64,000 nt of DNA from Actinoplanes campanulatus. GTDB lineage: Bacteria > Actinomycetota > Actinomycetes > Mycobacteriales > Micromonosporaceae. The notes beneath the pieces were generated by a model, which saw nothing but the letters and a program-made list of their open reading frames with translations, ran no database searches and was not told where the DNA came from. The DNA lies in the NCBI RefSeq assembly GCF_014647795.1, contig NZ_BMPW01000003.1, forward strand, positions 186,001 to 250,000, in the 5' to 3' direction. Positions 8,293 to 15,914 of this stretch are shown here, piece by piece (position 1 is the first letter of the stretch; each line of letters opens with the position of its first letter). Both the position numbers and the translations under genes were made by a program.

Positions 8293-9108
8293 ATGACGCA
8301 GATTCTTCGGTACGCGGCCTTCACCCTCGATCCGGCCGGAGGCAACCCGGCCGGGGTGGTCCTGGACGCGAGCACGCTCAGTGACGCCCGGATGCTCCAG
8401 ATCGCTGCCGAGGTGGGTTATTCGGAGACGGCGTTCCTGACCGCGGCCGACGGCGACCGCTACCGGGTGCGGTATTTCAGCCCGCTCGTCGAGGTGCCGT
8501 TCTGCGGGCACGCCACGGTGGCGACCGCGGTGGCGCTCGGCCCCGGCGAGCACGTCTTCACGACCAACGCGGGCGACGTGCCGGTGTCCGTCGACGAGGC
8601 CGGGGTGGCGACCCTGAGCAGCGTCCGGCCGCGGGTCGGCGACCTGGGCGCGGCCGATCTGGCGGCGCTGCTCACGGCGTTGCGCTGGGACGCCGGCGAC
8701 CTCGATCCGGCGCTGCCGCCGCGCGTGGCGTACGCCGGGGCGTACCACCCGATTCTGGCCGTGACCAGCCGGAAGCGCCTCGCCGAGCTGGACTACGACG
8801 TGCCGGCGCTGACCGCGCTGATGACCGCGCGCGGCTGGACGACGGTGCAGCTGGTGTTCCGCGAATCCGCGGAGACGTTCGACGTGCGTGACCCGTTCCC
8901 GGTCGGCGGGGTGTACGAGGACCCGGCCACCGGCGCGGCGGCCGCTGCCCTCGGTGGCTATCTGCGGGAGCTGGAGCTGGTTCCGGCCGGGGCCGAGCTG
9001 CTGCTGCGGCAGGGCGACGACATGGGCCGGCCGAGCCGCGTCACCGTGCGCCTGGTTCCCGGGAACGAGGCGGTCCTGGTGAGCGGCCCGGCCGTCCCGA
9101 TCAGCTGA
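8293..9108 (+). CDS. PhzF-family isomerase/epimerase
   Basis: 271 aa from ATG 8293; the frame is open further upstream but that part is antisense to the ATPase gene. The family fold is a pair of similar halves. Catalytic Glu45 is present in VGYSETAFL, with the FCGHAT loop (FSPLVEVPFCGHATVATA) and the DPATGAAAAALGGYL motif. PhzF itself isomerises a phenazine precursor, but most homologues are of unknown substrate, and no phenazine genes are nearby. The last 8 nt overlap the convergent hydrolase gene. The 112-nt gap to the divergent ATPase gene should hold both promoters. Confidence 0.85.
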   Translation: MTQILRYAAFTLDPAGGNPAGVVLDASTLSDARMLQIAAEVGYSETAFLTAADGDRYRVRYFSPLVEVPFCGHATVATAVALGPGEHVFTTNAGDVPVSVDEAGVATLSSVRPRVGDLGAADLAALLTALRWDAGDLDPALPPRVAYAGAYHPILAVTSRKRLAELDYDVPALTALMTARGWTTVQLVFRESAETFDVRDPFPVGGVYEDPATGAAAAALGGYLRELELVPAGAELLLRQGDDMGRPSRVTVRLVPGNEAVLVSGPAVPIS

Positions 9109-10864
9109 TCCGCAGGCCGGCGCCGGAGACGCCGACCACGGTTCCGGACGGGTACCGCAGGGTGTGGTCACGGTCGGTGGAGATCAGCACGAGGCCGATC
9201 CGGTGCCCGGCCGCGAACACGTGGTCGGTGGTCTGGAGGTCCCAGCGGAAGGTGTAGGTCTTCCCGGCCCTGATCGGTGTGGTGTGTGCCGGCGAGATCC
9301 GGTTCCGCACATCGATCCAGCCACGGGTGACGATCTCGTAAGGGGTCGTCGCCGTCACGTACTCCCGTTTGGCGAAGCACCCGGGATCGCCCTCGATGCC
9401 CGGCCCGATGCACTCCAGCTCGGCGAGCGTCCGGGTGCGGACGAACCGCTCCGCCTCCCCGTAGTCGACCAGCAGCGCGGTCAGGTAGGGGCTGTCGCCG
9501 TCCAGCGAGGCCCGGACCGTGACCTCCGGGGTGCCGGTGAGCCGGGTCTCCTTCGCGAGGGGCTCGGTCAGGTAGGCGATCCGGTTCGGGTCGGCGCTGT
9601 CCGGCGCGGCCGCCAGGTCCTCGGCGGTCCGTGCCGTGTTGTCGGTGAAGGTCTGCGGTTCACCCGTCCCGAAATGGAACGAGGTGGGCCGCAGCGGCCA
9701 GGTCCGCGAGGTCACCCAGTGGTTCGGCGCGGTCTCGACGTCGGCGACCGGCTCCCGCATGATCCCGGTGTCGATCTTGTAGAGCCACTGGTCGAACCAC
9801 CGGTGCAGGGTGGTCAGCCACTCGGTGCGCCGGATGTTGAACGGGTCGGTGTGCGCGGCCTGGTGCAGCCAGATCTTGCGGGGCACGTTCCGCTTCGACA
9901 GCGCGTCCCACCACTGGCCGGCCTGCCCGGTCCGGACGTTGAAGTCGTGCAGCCCGTGCACCAGCAGCACGCTGGCCCGCACCTTGTGCACGTCACGCAG
10001 ATAGTCCCGCTCGGCCCAGTAGGCGCTGTAGTCCCCGGTCTCCCGGTCCTGCGCCTCTTCGATATGCGCCATCACATCGGCGCAGACCTCGGGATTCTCC
10101 CTGGTCAGGACGGCCTTGGCCAGCACGTCGGTGTCCTCGCCCTGGAATCCGCCGGGCGCCACCACCCCACCGTTGCTGCGGTAGTAGTCGTACCAGCTGG
10201 AGATCGCGGCGATCGGCACGATCGTCTCCAGGCCGCGTACGCCGGTGGCGGCGACCGCGTTCGGCAGGGTGCCGTTGTAGGAGACGCCGATCATCCCGGT
10301 CCGGCCGGTGGTCCAGCCCGCCGTCACCGGGGCGCCGGCCGCGTCGAAGCCCGGTGCCCGGCCGTTCAGCCAGTCGATCACGGCCTTCATGCCGAGCGTC
10401 TCGTTGCGCCCGCCCGAGGTGGGGCAGCCGGTCGAGCCGCCGCTGCCGAGGCTGTCGGCGAACACCACGGCGTAGCCGCGCGGAACGAAGTAGTTGTCCA
10501 GATAGCCGGCGAAGGTGATGGTCTCCGCCCGGTTCGCGTCGATCGACCGCTGGGACAGGCTGCCGTCGCGGTCGATGTCGTCGTGGTTGGGCACGTCGTT
10601 GAGGCCCGCGTAGTACGGGCTCGGCTGGAAGATCACCGGCACCTTGGCACTGGTGGCGGGCCGGATGATCCGCACGGCGACCCGGTCCGGTTGCCCGTCC
10701 GAGTCGCTGTCGACCGGGGCCTGCACCCAAACCTGTTCCCGGATCGCGGTGGCGTAGTCGTGGACCGGTTGGGTGCCGGTCGCGGCGTGGGCCGGGGTCG
10801 CGGCGATGACCGCCGACCCGGCGAGAACGACGAGGAGCGTGAGGCTCCTGGCAAGCAGTCGCAT
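9101..10864 (-). CDS. Secreted CocE/NonD (X-Pro dipeptidyl-peptidase-like) hydrolase
   Basis: 587 aa from ATG 10864; a GTG two codons earlier (10870) is equally possible. The N-terminus is a signal peptide (RLLARSLTLLVVLAGSAVIA, cleavage near AHA). The alpha/beta hydrolase core has the nucleophile elbow GVSYNG and the candidate Asp and His in VHGLHDFNV and HQAAHTDPF. The C-terminal half is the jelly-roll domain of the S15/CocE group. Family members cleave Xaa-Pro peptides or esters such as cocaine, so the substrate here is open. It is probably extracellular. It overlaps the convergent PhzF gene by 8 nt. Confidence 0.9.
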   Translation of the reverse strand: MRLLARSLTLLVVLAGSAVIAATPAHAATGTQPVHDYATAIREQVWVQAPVDSDSDGQPDRVAVRIIRPATSAKVPVIFQPSPYYAGLNDVPNHDDIDRDGSLSQRSIDANRAETITFAGYLDNYFVPRGYAVVFADSLGSGGSTGCPTSGGRNETLGMKAVIDWLNGRAPGFDAAGAPVTAGWTTGRTGMIGVSYNGTLPNAVAATGVRGLETIVPIAAISSWYDYYRSNGGVVAPGGFQGEDTDVLAKAVLTRENPEVCADVMAHIEEAQDRETGDYSAYWAERDYLRDVHKVRASVLLVHGLHDFNVRTGQAGQWWDALSKRNVPRKIWLHQAAHTDPFNIRRTEWLTTLHRWFDQWLYKIDTGIMREPVADVETAPNHWVTSRTWPLRPTSFHFGTGEPQTFTDNTARTAEDLAAAPDSADPNRIAYLTEPLAKETRLTGTPEVTVRASLDGDSPYLTALLVDYGEAERFVRTRTLAELECIGPGIEGDPGCFAKREYVTATTPYEIVTRGWIDVRNRISPAHTTPIRAGKTYTFRWDLQTTDHVFAAGHRIGLVLISTDRDHTLRYPSGTVVGVSGAGLRIS

Positions 10865-10918
10865 CGGCACACCGTATCGCCATCCGTCGATTTCCAGGAG
10901 GGCCTAGAATCGTGCCTG

Positions 10919-12541
10919 ATGAGCGCCACAATGATCGCCCGCGACCTCGCCGCGGGACACGGGGACCGCACCCTCTTCGAAGCACTCGACCTCGTGGTCG
11001 CACCCGGCGACGTGATCGGACTGGTCGGCGTCAACGGGGCGGGCAAGACCACGCTCCTTCGTACCCTCGCGGGTTTGATCGCCACCGAGAGCGGAAGCGT
11101 CTCGCTCAGCCCGCCCACCGCCAACGTCGGATATCTGCCGCAGGAGCGGGAACGGCGCGCCGGCGAGACCGTGCGCGAGTTCCTCGGCCGGCGCACCGGG
11201 GTGACCGCCGCGCACGCGGCGATGGACGCCGCCGCCGAAGAGCTCGCCGAAGGAAAGCCCGGCGCCGACGACCGGTACTCGGCCGCCCTCGAACGCTGGC
11301 TCGACCTGGGCGGCGCCGACCTCGATGACCGGATCGCCGAGACCGACCTGGGTTTCGCCACGGACCTGCCGATGACCGCCCTCTCCGGCGGCCAGGCGGC
11401 CCGCGCCGGCATGGCGTCGCTGCTGCTCAGCCGCTATGACGTCTACCTGCTCGACGAGCCGACCAACGACCTCGACCTGGACGGCCTGGCCCGCCTCGAA
11501 TCGTTCGTCGCCGGGCTGCGCGCCGGTGTCGTCGTGGTCAGCCACGACCGCGAGTTCCTCACCCGGACCGTCACCAAGGTCCTCGAACTCGACCTCGCCC
11601 AGCGGCAGGTCCGCCTCTACGGTGGCGGCTACGCCTCCTACCTCGAAGAACGCGAACGGGCCCGGCAGCACGCCCGTGACCAGTACGAGGAGTACTCCGA
11701 CAAGAAGGAGGACCTGCTCGAACGCGCCCGCACCCAGCGCGCCTGGATGGACAAGGGAGTGCGCAACGCCCGCCGCAAGGCCACCGACAACGACAAGCAC
11801 GTGAAGGCGTTCCGCGGCGAGACCAGCGAGAAGCAGGCGGCCAAGGCCCGCCAGACGGAACGCCTCATCGAACGGCTCGAGGTGGTCGAGGAACCCCGCA
11901 AGGAGTGGGAGCTGCGCATGGAGATCGCCGCGGCGCCACGCGCGGGCGCCGTCGTGGCCACCCTTCGCGATGCCATCGTACGGCGGGGAGCGTTCGCCCT
12001 CGGCCCGGTCACACTCCAGATCGACTGGGCCGACCGGGTCGCCATCACCGGCGCGAACGGCTCCGGCAAGTCCACACTGCTGGCCGCCATGCTGGGCCGC
12101 ATCCCGCTCGACTCCGGCGACCGTCACCTCGGCCCCGGCGTGGTGATCGGCGAGGTCGACCAGGCCCGCGGCCTGTTCCTCGGCGACGAGCCCTTGGCGG
12201 CCGCGTTCGGTGCGGCCGTCCCCACCTGGCCGGACGCCGACGTCCGCACCCTTCTCGCCAAATTCGGCCTACGGTCGGCACACGTGCTCCGCCCCGCCGC
12301 CACCCTCTCCCCCGGCGAACGCACCCGGGCCGCACTGGCCCTGCTCCAGGCGCGCGGCGTGAACCTGCTGGTGCTCGACGAGCCCACCAACCATTTGGAC
12401 CTGCCTGCCATCGAACAGCTGGAGTCGGCGCTGGCCTCCTACACCGGCACCCTGCTGCTGGTCACCCACGACCGCCGCATGCTGGAGGCGGTCGCCACAA
12501 ACCGCCACATCGAGGTAGCCGACGGAAAGGTGACCGCCTGA
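10919..12541 (+). CDS. ABC-F family ATPase
   Basis: 540 aa from ATG 10919. There are two ABC domains and no membrane segment. Domain 1 has Walker A GVNGAGKTT, signature LSGGQ and Walker B YLLDEPTNDLD; domain 2 has GANGSGKST, a variant signature LSPGE and LVLDEPTNHLD. A charged linker rich in Arg, Lys and Glu (about residues 240-330) lies between them, as expected for the P-site tRNA interaction motif. ABC-F proteins act on the ribosome in translation control or antibiotic resistance. No resistance or antibiotic-biosynthesis genes are adjacent, so which role applies is unknown. The start lies 55 nt from the divergent hydrolase start. Confidence 0.9.
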   Translation: MSATMIARDLAAGHGDRTLFEALDLVVAPGDVIGLVGVNGAGKTTLLRTLAGLIATESGSVSLSPPTANVGYLPQERERRAGETVREFLGRRTGVTAAHAAMDAAAEELAEGKPGADDRYSAALERWLDLGGADLDDRIAETDLGFATDLPMTALSGGQAARAGMASLLLSRYDVYLLDEPTNDLDLDGLARLESFVAGLRAGVVVVSHDREFLTRTVTKVLELDLAQRQVRLYGGGYASYLEERERARQHARDQYEEYSDKKEDLLERARTQRAWMDKGVRNARRKATDNDKHVKAFRGETSEKQAAKARQTERLIERLEVVEEPRKEWELRMEIAAAPRAGAVVATLRDAIVRRGAFALGPVTLQIDWADRVAITGANGSGKSTLLAAMLGRIPLDSGDRHLGPGVVIGEVDQARGLFLGDEPLAAAFGAAVPTWPDADVRTLLAKFGLRSAHVLRPAATLSPGERTRAALALLQARGVNLLVLDEPTNHLDLPAIEQLESALASYTGTLLLVTHDRRMLEAVATNRHIEVADGKVTA

Positions 12542-12599
12542 CGCGCGCTCCCACCGCAGCGCCCCTCCCTTGCTCCAGGTTCCCGCGCGCCCCGCACCC

Positions 12600-13060
12600 T
12601 CCGGGTTCTTGTGCGCCCACACTCTGGATTCCCGCACGCCGCCACGCCCTGAATCCCGCCAGCCCCCACACTCAGGTTTCCCGCACGCCCCCGCACTCTG
12701 GAAACCCGCCAGCCCCCGCACTCTGGATTCTTGCGCGGCCCCACGCACAGGAAACCCGCCAGCCCCCACGCACAGGAAACCCGCCAGCCCCCACGCACAG
12801 GAAACCCGCCAGCCCCCACGCACAGGAAACCCGCCAGCCCTCACGCACAGGAAACCCGCCAGCCCTCACGCACAGGAAACCCGCCAGCCCTCACGCACAG
12901 GAAACCCGCCAGCCCCACGCTCTGGATTCTTGCGCGGCCCCGCGCGCTTCGGACTTCTTGCGCAGCCCGCGCGCTCCTGGCTTCTACGCTTGCCCTTGCG
13001 CTCAGGGTTCCTGCACGGCCGGCGCGTTTTGATTTCTTGCGCAGCCTGCGCGCCGGATTG
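12600..13060. repeat. Degenerate minisatellite with a 25-bp core unit
   Basis: Seven near-identical copies of a 25-bp unit run from 12748 to about 12922; each contains CAGGAAACCCGCCAGCCC, and copies start at 12748, 12773, 12798, 12823, 12848, 12873 and 12898. On both sides are decayed relatives built from CTGGATTC, TTGCGCGGCCCC and CGCCAGCCCCC blocks. Because 25 is not a multiple of three the array cannot hold a constant reading frame, and long frames across it are artefacts of the missing stops. It directly follows the ABC-F stop. I see no gene in 12542-13160. Confidence 0.85.
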
Positions 13061-13170
13061 ATCTTGTGATGCGCGATGCCTGCGGTGATCGATCGTGCCG
13101 ACGCATGGCCGAATCCGTCAGCGGGTGGCGAGCCACTGCGGGGCAGGCCGACTGAATACGCTCCATCGCC

Positions 13171-13435
13171 GTTGATGACTACGGGCATGCCGATTGAGGG
13201 CAAGCCATCGCCATTGACAACTACGAGCATGCGGCTGAGGCCAAACCATCGCCGATGATGACTACAGGCATGCCAGTTGAGGGCGTGCCGTCACCGATGA
13301 CGACTACAGCCATGCCGGCTGAGTGCATGCCATCACCGATGACGACTACAGCCATGCCGGCTGAGTGCATGCCATCACCGATGACGACTACAGCCATGCC
13401 GGCTGAGGCCACGCCATCACCAATGATGACTATGG
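13171..13435. repeat. 42-bp tandem repeat
   Basis: Units anchored on GACTAC start at 13177, 13219, 13260, 13302, 13344, 13386 and 13428 (spacing 42, 41, 42, 42, 42, 42). The three central units are almost identical and contain CATGCCGGCTGAGTGCATGC. The last units keep frame on both strands (MTTTAMPAECMPSP on the plus, VVVIGDGMHSAGMA on the minus), but the 41-bp step and lack of ribosome-binding sites argue against coding. GC content is lower than in the flanking genes. The stretch up to 14020 shows no recognisable gene. Confidence 0.85.
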
Positions 13436-14020
13436 GGGCCTGGCGTCGAGGGTTGCGGTGGATGCCGTGGTCGGGGCCTTGTCGTTGGAACGGCGAAGGC
13501 GTAGGCCGGTGTCGGCGGCCGGGATTTCCAGCGGTGCCTGTGGCCAAGGTTTTCAGCGGGGCGCCGGGGCTGACCGGCGACTCCGCTCGCGGCAGTCGGG
13601 CCTGTGTGGATCTCTTCGGCTGGCCGTGGGTGCTGACTCAGCGCGGCCGAGACAGCTCTGACAACCAGCCGGAACCTCCCAGCCAACCGCGACCCCTCCT
13701 CCAACCCGCGGCCGAGACGACTCTGACGGCCAGTTGGAACCCCTTGTCCGACTGTTGACGGTTCGGCCATCGGGTGCGACGGCGAGATCGCAGGGTGCGG
13801 CCTGCGGAGCGGTTCCGGTGTGTGCGGCGCGGGCGGCGCGGTTACGAGTATGTGGAGGGACTCGATTGCGGTGAACGGTCTGCGGCTGTCCGGTGCGCAC
13901 CGCGCGGGAGGCTGCGGCCGTTCAGCGGAAACGACCGGCCGCGCGGCAGATGCAGCCGGTGCCGCCGATGCCGCAGGTGCAGCAGATACAGCCGGTGCCG
14001 CAGGTGCGGCCGATACGGCA

Positions 14021-14155
14021 GGTGCCGGTGCGGCGGGTGCCGGTGCGGCGGGTGCCGGTGCGGCGGGTGCCGGTGCGGCGGGTGCCGGTGCGGCGGGTGC
14101 CGGTGCGGCGGGTGCCGGTGCGGCGGGTGCCGGTGCCGCCGATGCGGCGGGTGCC
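14021..14155. repeat. 15-bp tandem repeat
   Basis: Seven perfect copies of GGTGCCGGTGCGGCG lie at 14021-14125, with decayed copies on both sides (13945-14020 and 14126-14155). On the minus strand the array reads as APAAP repeats inside a frame at 13417-14424, whose 5' part (14200-14330) encodes an Arg/Gln-rich helix-like stretch. That frame has no ribosome-binding site or recognisable domain, so I annotate only the repeat. The following 14160-14660 is less GC-rich than its surroundings and holds no gene I can support. Confidence 0.85.
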
Positions 14156-14660
14156 ATAAGGGCCGCGGGACGGCCCGGGCCAGGCGAGGTCGGTGGGGCG
14201 GCTGGGTTGTGGTGGAGGCGGCGAAGCTTTTCGGCGTGGCGGCGCTGAAGGCCGAAAGCGCGACGACGCTGTTGCATACGACGAAACTCCTCCCGCTCGG
14301 GAGAATGATTTCGCGCCTTCGTCGGGTCGCGCATCTCCGCGGTTTGCGCCCTACTGAACAGCGATCCCTGCCCCATGAGGAAATTCTTCCGCGATCCGAT
14401 CGCGAGGTGTAAGCGGATGATCATGCCATCCTGAATTCATTCGGCACCTTGAAATCGCGCCACCGCAATGAATGAAATTCATGACGATGTCAGAACTACC
14501 GAGAAAGGGATCCTCCTGGCGCGATTCACCCATTTCGAGACCGCGCCGAGGGTGCATGGCGGTAAGGCCGGAAGGACAACTTCTCGTCCACACTGTCAGG
14601 CGCGCCAGTCGCCATCACGCCCGCGCCGCGGAGTCTGCGTGGACGCTCGGTTGCATCACC

Positions 14661-14864
14661 TCAGGTCGGTGCCAGCCGAAGGCCGTCGTCGAACTCCAGT
14701 GCGGGTTCGTCAGCCGACGGAGCGGCTCCCAGCTTCTTGAGGTATGCCACCTGTGCATCGGCTTCCAGGGCGAGCACGGCGACACCACGCGCGAACGAGA
14801 CAGCGGATCTCGGGCCCGACTCATCCACGAGATCATCCCAGCATTCGCTTCGGTCGATGCCCAT
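14661..14864 (-). CDS. Short hypothetical protein, possibly a fragment
   Basis: 67 aa from ATG 14864 (start MGIDRSECWDDLVDE). The C-terminal half, with AQVAYLKKLGAAPSADEPAL and EFDDGLRLAPT, has the composition and codon bias of a real protein and resembles the ALEFDD stretch I associate with small hypothetical proteins of actinomycetes. It ends abruptly after LAPT, so it may be truncated. A longer frame to 15008 has poor codon use. No function can be proposed. The neighbouring DNA is made of repeats and decayed sequence, which fits a decaying locus. Confidence 0.35.
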   Translation of the reverse strand: MGIDRSECWDDLVDESGPRSAVSFARGVAVLALEADAQVAYLKKLGAAPSADEPALEFDDGLRLAPT

Positions 14865-15089
14865 CCTCGATCGCCGCCGGGGAGGCCCACATCGCGTCGC
14901 AGGCGACCGGCAGGACGGACGCCATGAGTGAGTGCGGTAGACAGTCTCAGCGAGCCTCCACCGGTCACCTCGACCGGCCGGGCGGCGACCGGGCGACCGG
15001 TGAAACACGACCGGAAGGCGACGCTACCGAAGGGGCGGACTGACCGGGGCGGTCGGCTGACTGGCGGCCCGCTTCGCGTCGCGCAAGGC

Positions 15090-15495
15090 CGGGGCCAGGA
15101 CCAGGGCCAGGACCAGGACCGGGGCCAGGACCAGGACCGGGGCCAGGACCAGGACCGGGGCCAGGACCAGGACCGGGGCCAGGACCAGGACCGGGCCGGG
15201 GCCAGGGCCAGGACCGGGGCCAGGACCGGGGCCAGGACCGGGGCCAGGGCCGGGGCCAGGGCCAGGACCGGGGCCAGGGCCAGGGCCAGGGCCAGGACCA
15301 GGACCGGGGCCAGGGCCAGGGCCAGGGCCAGGGCCAGGGCCAGGGCCAGGGCCAGGACCGGGGCCAGGGCCAGGGCCAGGACCGGGGCCAGGGCCAGGGC
15401 CAGGACCGGGGCCAGGGCCAGGACCGGGGCCAGGGCCAGGGCCAGGACCGGGGCCGGGGCCGGGGCCGGGGCCGGGGCCGGGGCCGGGGCCGGGG
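15090..15495. repeat. Hexanucleotide repeat tract (GGGGCC / AGGGCC / AGGACC)
   Basis: About 400 bp made almost wholly of hexamers GGGGCC, AGGGCC and AGGACC in changing order. The right end (15450-15495) is seven uninterrupted GGGGCC units plus GGGG. The G-runs on the plus strand could form G-quadruplexes. All six frames are open only because the hexamers lack stops; the plus strand reads as Gly/Ala/Arg and the minus as Pro/Gly or Trp/Pro/Ala. It abuts and truncates the VanZ-like pseudogene. Confidence 0.9.
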
Positions 15496-15913
15496 ATGTT
15501 GTGGAAGATGTCGGCGGCCTCGCAGACGCCGCTGTTCGTGATCGTCTGCAGGAGTTCGGGGGCCGGTACGGCGACGGCGCAGATGAGTGTGGCGACGACC
15601 GTCCTGCGGACGGCGAGCGTCAGGCTGACCGCGAACGGGATGAAGAGGACCGTGTTGAGGAGGGCCTGCGCGTCGACGGAGTACGGGTCGTCTACCAGGC
15701 ACGACTCGGGTCCACTCCGTTGTACTACAGCGTCCGGCCGCCGCTGACGAACAGCGCGGTCGCGGCGGCGGAATAGCTGATCAGCAGCAGGAATGTGGGC
15801 AGGAACGCCGATCCTCGGAGCCGCTTGAGCGCATACGCCAGTGCCGCGCCGGCGCCGCCCGCGAGGAGCAGCGCCGCCAGCACCACCGGCTCGGTGGCGA
15901 GACGGACGGACAG
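15496..15913 (-). pseudogene. VanZ-like membrane protein, frameshifted and truncated
   Basis: Two minus-strand frames together spell a VanZ-family protein. The first (about 15913-15735) encodes two hydrophobic helices, including VVLAALLLAGGAGAALAYAL and AFLPTFLLLISYSAAATALF, and then hits a stop. The second frame continues with a Cys/Asp segment, then ALLNTVLFIPFAVSLTLAVR and APELLQTITNSGVCEAADIF, the typical VanZ core. Just where VanZ proteins have their NTLGALLG helix the frame enters the GGGGCC tract. No start codon is visible ahead of the GTG at 15886. VanZ proteins are membrane proteins, some linked to glycopeptide tolerance. The frame change could also be a sequencing error; the lost C-terminus could not. 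Confidence 0.6.
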
Positions 15914-15914
15914 G

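Noticed and set aside
9164-10918. 5' extension of the ABC-F frame opposite the CocE hydrolase
   Set aside because: Antisense to the hydrolase; the real start ATG 10919 has the MSATMIARDLAAGHGD start of ABC-F proteins.
12600-13060. CRISPR array
   Set aside because: Units are directly joined 25-mers without unique spacers, and there are no cas genes.
13255-13758. 167-residue frame over the 42-bp repeat
   Set aside because: The repeat has a frame-breaking 41-bp step, no ribosome-binding site and equally open frames on both strands.
13417-14424. 335-residue frame with APAAP repeats on the minus strand
   Set aside because: The middle is only a translated 15-bp repeat and no ribosome-binding site or domain is present. 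The first 80 residues have a helix-like look, so I keep them as a doubt only.
14928-15776. 282-residue GAR/RTGA-rich frame on the plus strand
   Set aside because: It is the translation of a hexanucleotide tract and runs over the VanZ remnant in antisense.
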